From the NCBI GenBank assembly GCA_014084085.1, contig NPFB01000009.1:334674-398673 (forward strand): 64,000 nucleotides of DNA. The letters are read 5' to 3'. This DNA comes from Hondaea fermentalgiana (lineage: Eukaryota; Sar; Bigyra; Thraustochytrida; Thraustochytriidae). The notes beneath the pieces were generated by a model. That model saw only the letters and a list, made by a program, of their open reading frames with translations. It had not been told where the DNA came from and ran no database searches. Of this stretch, positions 11,301-22,255 are shown in pieces; within the stretch, counting starts at the first letter, position 1, and each line of letters begins with the position of its first letter. Position numbers and translations under genes: made by a program.

Positions 11301-14300
11301 CTTTGACGGAATGTTGAATTTTTTCCCTTTTGTTGCCTTTTTCGATCCAGCGCTGCCCTGCCCCGCCTTCGACTCCGAGCCGTCCGATGAAGCGCTGGCC
11401 TGACGACTCAGGGCCGCTTGTTTTTGCTGCTGCAAGAGCAGCGCTTGTTGATGACTATGCAACGCTTCCTGCATTGCCTTCTTACCATCGTCCGCGGCTA
11501 AAAGAAGTCTTTCCTCGATCGCATGGAAAAGGTGTGCGTAAAAATCACCATCACGTTCGCCTCGAGAGAAACTCTTCCCAGGGGACTTGGCCACCCCCGA
11601 GGATGCTGATGATGCTGCTGATGATGAGCCTGTAACACTTGTGGCCGCAGGCAACTTGTTCTTGACAGAGGTGGACTCCGGGCTGGTATGCGAGGCGCGA
11701 GCCGACGAAGGAGACATCGATGAAGCCTTTGCAGACGACAAGGCGGCATCGGAAGCCGCAGCGCCGCCGAAGGGAATAGGCATGACCTGTCGCAAATGCG
11801 AAATGAAGGCAAGGAATTTATCGCGCGCGCCTCGCTCTGCGCACCCAAAGACGGCAGGTATGATGGCACGAAGGTAACGCGCATTCTCGCGGACAAATGG
11901 CTCCGCAATGGCTTCTGCATCGGCCACAATGACCATGTCCAGGATTTCAAGAATACAGTAGAGTGTACCTGCCTTCTCTTCGGTCAAATTGGGATCCTTG
12001 CCTGCCTCCGCTTGCGCAGCCTTTGCCGCTGCGCTTGCACCTGCGGCAGAATTCGCAGCAGCCGACTTTGCAGCAGCTTTGACCGCAGATTCCGCCTGGT
12101 CGCCACGCTCCTTTTGCTTTTTCACCACTTGCTCAATTTGCTTTGCAAGAAAGGCGAACTTGACCCACTGACGCCGGGGCGTTGCCGGAGCTTGAGCGGC
12201 TACTTGGGGTGGTGACTTGTTCGCATCGCCGCCGCCGCCGCCGCCGCCAGACGGGGTCGGCTTGCTTGCAACCCCTATTGCTTTCTTGTTCGCCGTCGCG
12301 TGCAAGCGCGCAGCAAAGTCGAGGTTCTGCTTGATGAGATGGAGACATCTGCGCCGAAGTGCCGCAGCGTCAGACTCCTTGGCGTCTGCAAGCAGTGTAC
12401 TAGCTCGTACTAAAAAGGTCAAAACCGCAGTCACGAGTGGTGGCGTCGACCTGAATCCTCGAGCCGAGTCTCTCGCTGCAGACAATCGCGCCGAAACGTC
12501 TTCGGGAGGTGCAGGGGAAGGATTATTGCTCACAGACGTTGGTCCCGCTGGCGACACCGGGCTATTGGTACTGGATTTCGTGGACTCTCTCGTCCGGTTG
12601 CTTTGACGGTTCGATTCTTCCCACACTTCTTCCTCCGTATCTCGCGTCAATTCCCAGCGCAGAAAAAGCTCCGCGAGGTCGACAGCAAGTGTACGGTTCG
12701 GCATGCTTGGCGATACCATAAAAAGCTTGACCAGCGAGGCCACAATCGCAGGCAAAAACTGATGTCGATGCTGATAAAAGAGCTCCTGGTGACTGGCCAC
12801 GAGCTGCCAAATGTGCGTGAGCTGCACAAGTTTGTGACTTTCGTCAGAGACAAGCTTCTTCGTCCATTGAATTGCTCGCGTATACTTTTGCACTTTCAAT
12901 TGTTTGGCGAGCGCAGGCACCAAAAGATCGAGCGATTTCTGAACCAGATCACGGGACTCGCCCGAGTGCTCGCGTAACAAGGCAACGTAGACCTGCAGGA
13001 TAATGTCTGATGGAGTCTTGTACACGTTGATGAACGTGCAAATATTCACATATGCCCACTCTTTGCTCGCAGTGTCTTCGTTCTTGAGGTGGTTCCATGC
13101 AAACTTGAGCAGGCTCTTGCGCAGCGGATCAAGCTCCTCGCTGTAATTGGCAATGAGCAGAGTCGCAAGCTTGAGCAACTGAACCTGCAACGCGTTTCGA
13201 CTTGACGGCGTTGGCTCAAAGAGCGAATGCGGCGGCGTGCGAATCTTTTGCAAAAGTTGTGGAGAAAGAGCGCTTCCGCGGCCCATCAACGACGGTCCCG
13301 TGTCCACACCCGTGGGTCTGCCTCCTCCGCCTCCTTGCGCCGTGTTTTGCGAGGGAGAGGTCGCGCCGCCAGCAACCGATGTCGCTACATGCGTCTGCGA
13401 GTCAACAGTTCCTTGGGTGCCACCAGCTGTCTCGCTAGAAGGCCCCGACTCAAAGCCTGCGCCCGTATTCGACGAGGAACTGCCATTTCTGGAAGACGAA
13501 GAAGAGGCCGTGGCAGCGGATACAGTCGGCGTCCGCGAGCCTCCTGGGACACTTGCAATGATTTCACGCACGAGTTCCTCGCCCAAAAGACGCCCTTCGC
13601 CCAAATCAATGCGACTCGTGTGAAAAGGTCCATTCTCGCGCGAATGTGCAAGAGTGGGAATCACAATGAGTCGAAGTGCAGCCTCCTTGATGTGCGAGCC
13701 CATTTCGCGGTCCTGGTGAACCAGCTGCACATAATGTTTGACAACGGCGACCCGGATATCCATGACCGGGTTTTGCGCGACTTCATTGCGGTAGAATCGA
13801 AGAAGAACGGCGCTATCGCCCGTGGAGCGCACGGACGCCAAGGTGAGCATCTCGAATGGAACGGCTGCCGCAGTCACGAGCAAATGCTCATTTTGGTGAG
13901 TACTTTGCGGACTCGCACCACTCGATGCCGAAACATCGCGGCGCTGCAGGTCGCGCCCGATTGACTTTGTCGCGTGGCGAAAGTGCGCCATGAAGATATT
14001 GCTCATGTTGCTGTAGAATTCCCGCTGGCGCCAAGAAAGGTGCTCTTCCTGCCGGAGGTAGCTCAACAGTCGCCGATCGCGCCATACAGACAACAAGGTC
14101 TCGTACAGATTCAAACGCACGGATAGCCACTGTGGAATGTATCGCATCACAATGTGAATAATATCCACGGCGTGAAATGCAAGCACGATATGTTCCTGTC
14201 GACTCGTAGACTTGTCCGCGCCATTGCCGAGCGAGAGCATCGTGGTGATGAGACGATTCGTGTGCTCGGGCCTCAGCAACTCTGCGCGGAGTTTGCCCGC

Positions 14301-17300
14301 TTGCGGCATCGTCAAAAGCTGCTTGCAGAGCCGCACGAGATCCTTGTTGTGGACCATTTCCGCAAGCAGATAGGTGATCACCCGGGCAGGAAATCGATGA
14401 CAGATGAGCTGAAGAGGCTCCTTTATCGGCGAGGAGAGGTGGCCCGGGATGCGGAAGAATGGGGTGGTGTTGGGTGACGAGGCCGGCGTGCTTGAAAACA
14501 TGCGTTCCACCGTCAGTCGCTGTGCTGCCGTCTCGAGACGGACCACGTGGGTCATGATCATTTTCAAGTTGTCCATGATGTTTCGCTCCGGAAAATGCGA
14601 AAGGACGCGCAGAATTTCGCTCGCCAGGTCAAGTCCCATAAGCTTTCGATCCGTGCGAAGCTCGCCTTCCGAAGAGAGCGTTTCCACGGGCGGTGGCTGC
14701 ATGAGGATGGTGCGAAGCTGTGCGACCAAATTAGAAGCGACAGTGGAGATGGTGGCCTGTGATTTGAAGGTCTCAACGATGGCGAGAGTGCCTTGTAGCA
14801 TGGGCGGAGAAAGCTCAAGGTCGACAGCCGCATTCGTCTGCAGGAATTCTGATTCCGTGCTGCGAATTGACCGTGTCACAACCTTGAGCAGATCCGAGAC
14901 CACCTGCGCGGGCACCGCTTTGGCCACATCTTGGGCATCAGAGCTCAGTCGCTCATGCGAGAGCTTCTCAATGACGTGCAGACCGCTTTGCGCAGAACGA
15001 CTCACGCAAGGCCAAGAGCTCAGAGCGGACGTGATGACCAGCTTGACAGCCCGATCACGAACAGTACGAGACGTGTCGGTGGCGTCCATTTTCCGAACGA
15101 GATCGACGCCACCTCGTGCAAGGCAGGCGCGCATCAAATCCACGGCCACGACGCGCAAAGCCACGCTGCGCGGCACGTCTGGAAAGGAATATTGGCCGGC
15201 GTGCAAGCAGCCAGGGGTGTGTTCACTTGAAGCAAAGGAGGTCGGCGCCGCCTTGACGTTGTGAAGTCGCGAGTTGTATTCTAGACAAACGACGTAGCTG
15301 CGCTCGCTGCTCGGACGAGCTGCCATATCTACGAGGACAATGGCGTCCGCCATGGTCTGGATAATTCGCGTTTTGATATTCTCGTCGCTCAAGTCAATCG
15401 GGCACGGATCCTGGTCGAGCAAGAAGGCTAGCACGTCGAGGATGACGACCTGCATTCCGCTGGTGCGCTTGCGCACAGTATGCGAAAGCAACGTGTGCCG
15501 CAGTGAGACCAGGCCGCGTCGGTCCAGCGCAATGAGCTCTCCGATGGAACGCTGGCACAACCGGGACAAGAGAGTAAAAGCTCGCTTGCCCGCTTGTCGA
15601 CTTGGCTGGTAGTGGCTCTTCACGAGCTGAAGCAGCGCCTTGGCAGAGGTCGCTTGCCTTCGCGTGAGTTCCTTTTCTGATGGGGCGTTGTTTTGGGTTG
15701 TTGAAGCTTGACCATCTTCGGCTGCCGTCGCTGCAGCTGCTGATGCAGGTGTTGAGTCTGTTGAGCTCGATGTGGCGGTGGGAATCGTCTCAACTTCCAT
15801 GGGATCCCTTGTGTTTGTGGACGCAGCTGCCGAAGGAACGTCTTGCGAAGCAAGATGACACGCAATAAGAACCTCTTGCACACCGGTCGATGCATGGAAA
15901 AAGACGTCAATACCAAAAGGCTCCTGATGGGTCTCAAGCGCAAAGATGAAAATGTCAAGGATCGTGGCTTGCTGAGAAATAATCCATTTCGATCCAGCAA
16001 TCGAAATGAGGTGCCGCAGCCCAATGCAAGCTCCTAGCCGCATTTCCCAGCGCGTTTCGCAAGCTGCGGCTCCGAGTCTTTCAACAAGATCGCGCAAGAT
16101 TGGCTCCGCGGCTGTGCCAGCGGGGCCATCTCCGTGATCCAGCGAGGGAACATCGAGAGCGAGCGCAATTGTTCTCGCAAGGCGGTCAATCATGAGCAGA
16201 GCTAGACGTGTGTGTGCAGGACATGCAGTAGTGATCATGCGCACGATAACTTCGTTGCCAACGGTTGCATCCACGCCGGCACCGACAACAGCAGCGGCAG
16301 AGATACGCTCGGCATGCTCGGACTCTTCCCCGCCGCCTTCGCTCGAAATGCTTGCAGCACGACGACGTCCCATGTGCGGATTCGCAGCTCCGGGTGGGGC
16401 GATGCCAGCAAACGTGGCCCCCGAGTCCATAACCACAACTGGAGACGTCTCGCCACTTCCTGCACGCGTACCGCCCGCAGAACTTGCACTATTCGACTCA
16501 AAGCCCGAAGGGCGCGTGCGCACTGCTGAAGCCATGGCGGCAACAACAATGAACTCAAGAATTCCCTGCAAAAGTGGCCACGTTGAATTGCGCATCTGAT
16601 GATCACAGCTCGCCTCTGCAAGACCAAACAGAGCGTCTACGAGGAGTTCCCTCTGCGCCAGCTTGAGGGCGTCGACGCCTTCCGACGCTGCAAGAGACGG
16701 CGTTTGGTAAAAAGGCACCTTGTCAATCTTTTCCTCAATAAAAGCGCGCATGGTGTTGAGGCCTTGAGGTGGCGTTTGGGAAAGTGGGAGGTCGGCGAGG
16801 TCGCTGGTATCAAGCATGTGCGCCACACATGCAAAGAGAAGCTGAACAGCCTTTTGCTTGTAATATTCAGCGTCCTCTAGAATGGCCAAGAGACCTTGAC
16901 TCGCTCTCTGCTTGGGTGCAAGTGCAGACACTGGCGTGTACAGCGCTCGCTGCACTGGCGTGTGCGCGGAACTTGTTCCCGATGCCCCGGTCCATATTGC
17001 GTCGACGGTATTACCAGCTAGGCTAGGCATTGTAGGTGCCTGGTGCAGCGGAGATCTTGCCCCGCCACCCGCAAGAGCGGCCATTGCTGAAGACAAAAGA
17101 CCGCCTGGCCGCTGTCGCTTGGGGGAGACCACGCCGCCGCCCAACGACGACTGGCTGTCACCGTCTACGCCCCCCGCAAGAGCAGTGATCCACTTGACGC
17201 CAAGCTCAGGCTGATGCGTTTCGTGCAAAAAGGCACTTGCGCTGCGGGCTACCTGATCGAGGCAGAAATGCAACTTGGCGCCCCCGCTGCCGCTGCCACG

Positions 17301-20300
17301 GCTCTGGCCTTGTTGCGCGACTGCCCAGTGCATCTCAACAACGAGGGCGCGCTCAAAACTTGTGCGAGAACGCAGCGGTGTTTCGGGTACCACATTGAGA
17401 AGCGCGAGGCGAGCACGTTTGCCGATTTTGCCCAACACCCGAAGAGCACCTGTACCGCAAGGTTGAGGGGACGGTTGCAGTAGTTTGGCAATGGCGTGAG
17501 CAAAGGTGGGCGACCCCTCGCCACCCGCTTCGCCCTTGCTCAAAAAGAGTCCGTCGAATTCCTCAGGCCCAAGAGCATCAACCCATGTTTCGAGAATACG
17601 AAGTGCGAGACGCACAAGGTCAGTATTGCGGTGCTCATTTGCCGCTAGCGCTGTTTCAAAAGCACTTTGCAGTATAGGTATGTGGGAAGCCAACTCCGGT
17701 CGCGGAATCCGGACCGCGAAGAGAAGGACCACCTCGGCCACAAGATCTGCCCGAGCATCTCGCGAGCACTTGCTTTCACCGCGCGCTTGAACAAGCAGCT
17801 GCGAAAGCGCTCGCAAGGCTGGCACAAGCATGTGCTGAACTTTGGTCTTGACCAGCTCCTGCAGAACGGGCCTCCGCGCAATGACGCGCATTAGCGATCG
17901 AAGTGTCATGAGGTAGCAGTCACGCCCTTGACTATTGGCGCAAATCGGAAACTTGTTGCCCTGCGAAGTCTGGTTGACAAGGCCGATTGCTGCCTTGTCT
18001 TTGTTTGCCCATTGCAGGTAACGCGCGATGTGAGGAGCGCGAACGGTCGCGCGAAGCGGCGAGAGAGGCGCACTTGTCATGTGTGGCGCGAGAACGAAGC
18101 AGAGCGTCATAAGCTTCTCGATGCGCGCCTGCATGTTGCCAGCAATGATCCAGCCCGGAGCAAGACCTCCGAGGCGCGAGGGGCTGTTGGAGGACCCGTC
18201 GGCACCCGAGCTGCCTGCGGTGTTGCCACGTGCACCACTTCCGGATAGCGACGCAGGCGGCGCCCCAGCAACGGGCTCATCGGTGTAGTTCTCGATGCAA
18301 GTAAAGAGAATCTCTACGAGCTGCGCAATCACCGATGGCAGATTTGCCTCGTGTTGCACGCCCTCATCAAGCACAAAATCTGCATACACATCGCGTTCGC
18401 CACGAGAACGCCCCGTTCCGAGTCCACCTTGTGGCGGAGTATTTGCGTCCCCATCGCCCGTGGGACCGTCATTTTCAGGTTCGGGGGAAATTCCAGACGC
18501 TCTGCGCTTGCGTCCCGGAGTCAAGGGAGACGGCGAAGGTGCTGCGCTTGCCACAGGAGAGGCTGTAGTTGTCCAAGACGAGGATGCTGGATCTTGTGAA
18601 TTCGTTGGCGACGCCCCCGGAGCTTGAGGAGCGACAATGGGCACCGGTGAGGGTGCCCCCGTCGCAAAGTGTGGGCTCATGGCGGCAGAAGATGCCGTCG
18701 TGGCCGGTGTTCCGGGGTGACGCGGCGTGTTGCCGGCGAGAGGGAGGACAAAACTAGGACTTGGGAGCCCGAGCCCGACGCGCGATGCGGCAGCCTTGTT
18801 GCCGGCCTTTGGCACCCCCTTGTACATGAGCGGAGAGATGAGAGTGGTAGCAATATTGGAAAGGTCCGGCCCACAGACGAGTTGCTTTTTGGACGGCATG
18901 ACATTACCTGCCATGAGCGTGAAATGGTCAATGACAAATTCCAAGAGCAACCACATGAACGAGTGCGAGATGGAGTTCTTCCTCAGCAAGCGCTTAGGAA
19001 AGGCGACGAGCGTTGGGTGCCGTACGATATTAGCCACGAGAAGAGGCATGCGCGAGCGAAAGAGGTCTGCAAAGTCGTGTGAGTCCAGTACTGTGAAGAC
19101 CTCGGCGAACAGGTTGATAACGTCAAGTTCGCCTGCTGTGGCGCTGGAGACCTCCTTGAGCTCCTCTGTTTTAGTGAGTGGTTCTTTCGGTAGCGTCTCA
19201 TCATATTTTTCTTCGTCAAGAAGCCCATGGCGATAGACGGGAATGCATTGGAATCCCCACTGGAGAAGGTTTGCTACCATTTCCATTTCAGCTGGGTCAA
19301 GAAGTCCGCTCAGGTAGGAGGGGTGGGCACCAGACGAGCTGACAGGAGCCCCAGCTTTGATATCCCGATCCAGCTTCTTGGGACCGTAATTGCATACGCA
19401 CCAAAGAACAGTCTTGAGGCCGAGCATCATGGTGCTGATGAGTGACTTGATTTCCTTGACCGAATCCGCTTCATGGACCTCTGACTCATCGTCCTCGATA
19501 TCTAAAAACCGTGGATTGCCCTGTGGCGCGCTGCTAGACGAAGATGCCGCGTCAGCGAGGCCATCTTCACCTACACGGATGACGTCGATATCGTGATCTG
19601 CAGAAGCATTCGAGCTCTCGACGGATGCCGGCCCGGGCGCCGAAGCGTTTCCGCCAGGGTTAGGCGAAGAAGACTGAGCCTTTACAGCTGACCCTGAACC
19701 TGTCGCTGGTCCGGACCCAGCCCCCGAGCCCGACTCCACCGCGGAGGAAGAGGCTGCCACTGATGATGATGATGATGAGGAGGAGGAGGAGGAGGAGGAG
19801 GAGGAAGAGGAGGAGCTTGCGGCCGGTGCCTGCGCCTTTCGCAGCCGATAATAGTAGTACGAGTCCACTGGTTTGGAGTGCTGCGAATTAAATGTGCTGC
19901 GTTGCCGAGCCTCCTGACGTTGCTTCTCAGCTTGAACAACCTCGGGAATATAATGGCGCAACGAACCGAACTTTTGCACGATAGTATGTAGAATGTGCAC
20001 AAGCAGAGGTCGGCTTTCATTGCGCTCCGGCTCCTTGTTGTGGAAGATGCTATCGACGAGATTGAGCAAAAGCCGGACCGAGGTGCTCTGGATACTGAGC
20101 GGCATACTTGCGTCATGGATATTCCGCGAGAAAATGTAAATGACCTTGGAAAGTTGCCTCATGCTGAGCCGCGTGCGGACATGGTGCACAAGATCCGCGA
20201 GCGTGGAGTAAGCCAGCGGCATGAGCGGCTGTTCTCGCGCGGCAACGAGTGGATGCGCGCCGAGGGGCTGGGTGCTGCTAATACTGTTGGGCGGTATCCA

Positions 20301-21482
20301 ATAGGGCCCACCGAGCAAGACAGACTCGTCGAGAAAATGGTCGACAAGCCCGACGAAGCCCGCGCGAAAGCTGGTGGCCAAAATGTGACGCGTGGCATTC
20401 AAAAGCTCCTTGCGGGTGGATACAGCCTGGGGAGGGCAGGCACGCAAAAGACCAACAACACTCTGACTGATTTCGGTCTGAAAGTCGCGCAGACGCTCTT
20501 GATAAGATGACGAGCGGATAAGGTACGTCAAAAAGGATAACGTTTTCACCTGTCCCACGACGAGCTGGCGATACAGCTCGCAGGCTGCCGTGTCGTTGCT
20601 ACTAGGGAAGCGCGGACGAAAGGAGATGGATCGCACCATGAGCGGCATGAGTTTGCCCATGAAAGCATCGATCTCGCGACCATGCAGGCGTATAAAGAAG
20701 ATGAGATTGACAGGAACCTCGCCGACCACTTTGAAGGACTCGGACGCCGGGCGTTGAACGGCAAGAGAGGCCGATGGGCGCGAGCCATCAGCGGATCCGC
20801 TGCCCGAGAGATACTTTGCGATGGAAACCTCCAGCTGACTATAGAGCTTGCCAACGAATCTGCAAAGTGCCTGAAGAGTCGCTTCGTCTATACTCGGTTG
20901 ATAGACTTTGATAAGATCGGCAATAATATTGAGGCTGACGAGCGCATTCTCTTCGTTGTCCACCTCGAGCACGCCAACGGTGGTGCTGAGAATGCCCTGC
21001 ACGGCGGGGCGAAGCGTTTCGTTATGATGCAACCTGTATAGGATTTGCAACGAGTAGTTACGAACTTCTTGCTTTGGTCCGTTTCCGAGTTGCGCCGGGA
21101 CTTTCTGGAGAAGGCGCTCCACGCGAGGTATCATGAGTTTCAAAAAGTTCGAGTAGATACCCAGGTGCGCCACATCCGTGGTCCGCTCGCGAATCTCCTT
21201 TAGAGCAGCAGCACAGTCTGTCAGTGACTCTGGGGTAGCTTGGACAATCTCGAGGCGTCTGGCGAGGGCTTGCAGAGCAATGAAGGCGGCTTGCGCCGCT
21301 CCCTGAATTCCTCCGGACAAGGCCGCACGCTGCTGTAAACTTTGCTGCGCCAGACGCCGCATCTGTTGTTGATGTTGCTGTTGTTGTTGTTGTTGTTGTT
21401 GCTGCTGCTGCTGGGATGCGGCAGGTCGCGTTTGTTGAGCATTTTGCTGCTGGGGCTGTTGTGGTGGTTGTTGGTCTTGCAT
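4458..21482 (-). CDS. TRRAP: TRRAP/Tra1 transcription cofactor, giant single-exon pseudo-PIKK
   Basis: Scaffold of SAGA and NuA4-type histone acetyltransferase complexes; in other eukaryotes it binds activators and recruits the HAT. The frame is uninterrupted for 17 kb: 5674 residues against about 3700-3860 in yeast and human. Order seen: polyQ N-terminus (about residues 20-42), long helical HEAT-like region, FAT region, PI3K-like domain (about 5260-5550) and a C-terminal FATC ending KLDATLLPWF, the family's typical Trp-Phe/Leu end. The catalytic-loop equivalent reads LLSTGHQSPARQLL, without the DRHxxN of active PIKKs, and the DFG equivalent is EFR, so it is a pseudokinase as expected for Tra1. 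Extra length comes from low-complexity inserts: polySer near 556-574, many Ser/Ala/Gly linkers, a Lys-rich NLS-like block near 4110-4160, an acidic-aromatic patch near 4293-4320, and polyQ near 4387-4405. The start is the ATG at 21482, the first after upstream stops. FATC and overall architecture make the family assignment firm. Confidence 0.93.
8268..8322 (-). repeat. Internal polyglutamine tract of TRRAP
   Basis: A run of CAA then CAG codons (TTG/CTG on the plus strand) encodes about 17 glutamines inside the insert between FAT segments. Confidence 0.9.
19761..19815 (-). repeat. Polyserine tract in TRRAP encoded by TCATC/TCCTC repeats
   Basis: GAT/GAG trinucleotide repeats on the plus strand encode about 18 consecutive serines on the minus strand, within a Ser/Ala/Gly linker. 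Confidence 0.9.
21362..21414 (-). repeat. N-terminal polyglutamine tract of TRRAP
   Basis: Thirteen or so glutamines, mixed CAG and CAA, near residues 24-40. They follow a Pro/Gln-rich start. Confidence 0.9.
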
Positions 21483-22255
21483 CTTTTTTGCGCTGATCCG
21501 AGCCTATGTTTGAAGGAAACGAGGATCACTCTCACGGCAGTAGCGGCAGAGGCAACTGCAGCAGCGGTGCTTGCAGCCCTAGGCCACTCCGTGATCCACT
21601 TGTAGTCTCCCGGCTGGACACGGGCAAAGCGAGGTTGGATGCCCAGGAGCTGGCACGAGCAACCGATCGATGCCTCCTATCTCTCAAGCTGCGCCAGCGC
21701 ACGTCCTTGGACAAGAAGATGGTAGGGCCCGCGCACGAGCAAAGTCTTTCGTGGCCAGCGCTACGCGCCGTCGCGCTGCTTGCCTCCGCGCCGGGCCACT
21801 GCGCAAGCGGATTTGGCCTGCAACGTTGGTCCTCGCGGTTTGATTTTTTTTTCTTTCGTTCACTGATTTTTCATTTTTTTTTCCTGTTTGTTCGTAGGCC
21901 TTCGCCCTGGAAGGATGGGCCTGCTTTGCTATTGATTCACATTGAAAAGCAATGGCTCGCGTTTTGGGCTAATCTTGGCGAACGAATGCAAAGTGCACCG
22001 AGTAAACTCATCATTTTAAATCTTTTTATTGTGTTGTTGGCGAGCGGCAGATGTATCGGTTTTGAGGTCAAAATGCATCTCGCAAAGGAGACCTTTATTG
22101 GCTTTTCCTTTCTCGAAAGAAAAGCGTCCCAAAATGTGAGTGTGAGAGAAAGAGAGAGAGAGAGTTTGCGTTGGCAACTTTTTGTAAAACCGACCCGTCT
22201 GAGATACACCCTTTTCCTAGCAAATGGTATCTTTCACCTAACTCAGGGTCTAGGC
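21483..22255. other. Spacer: TRRAP promoter and 3' UTR of PH-filamin gene
   Basis: Both flanking genes are on the minus strand. The sequence becomes T-rich around 21840-21890 and has a (GA)n run at about 22146-22165. AATAAA on the minus strand (TTTATT at 22095-22100 and 22025-22030) could end the upstream transcript. A plus-strand open frame through here shows no domain and is not called. Confidence 0.5.
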
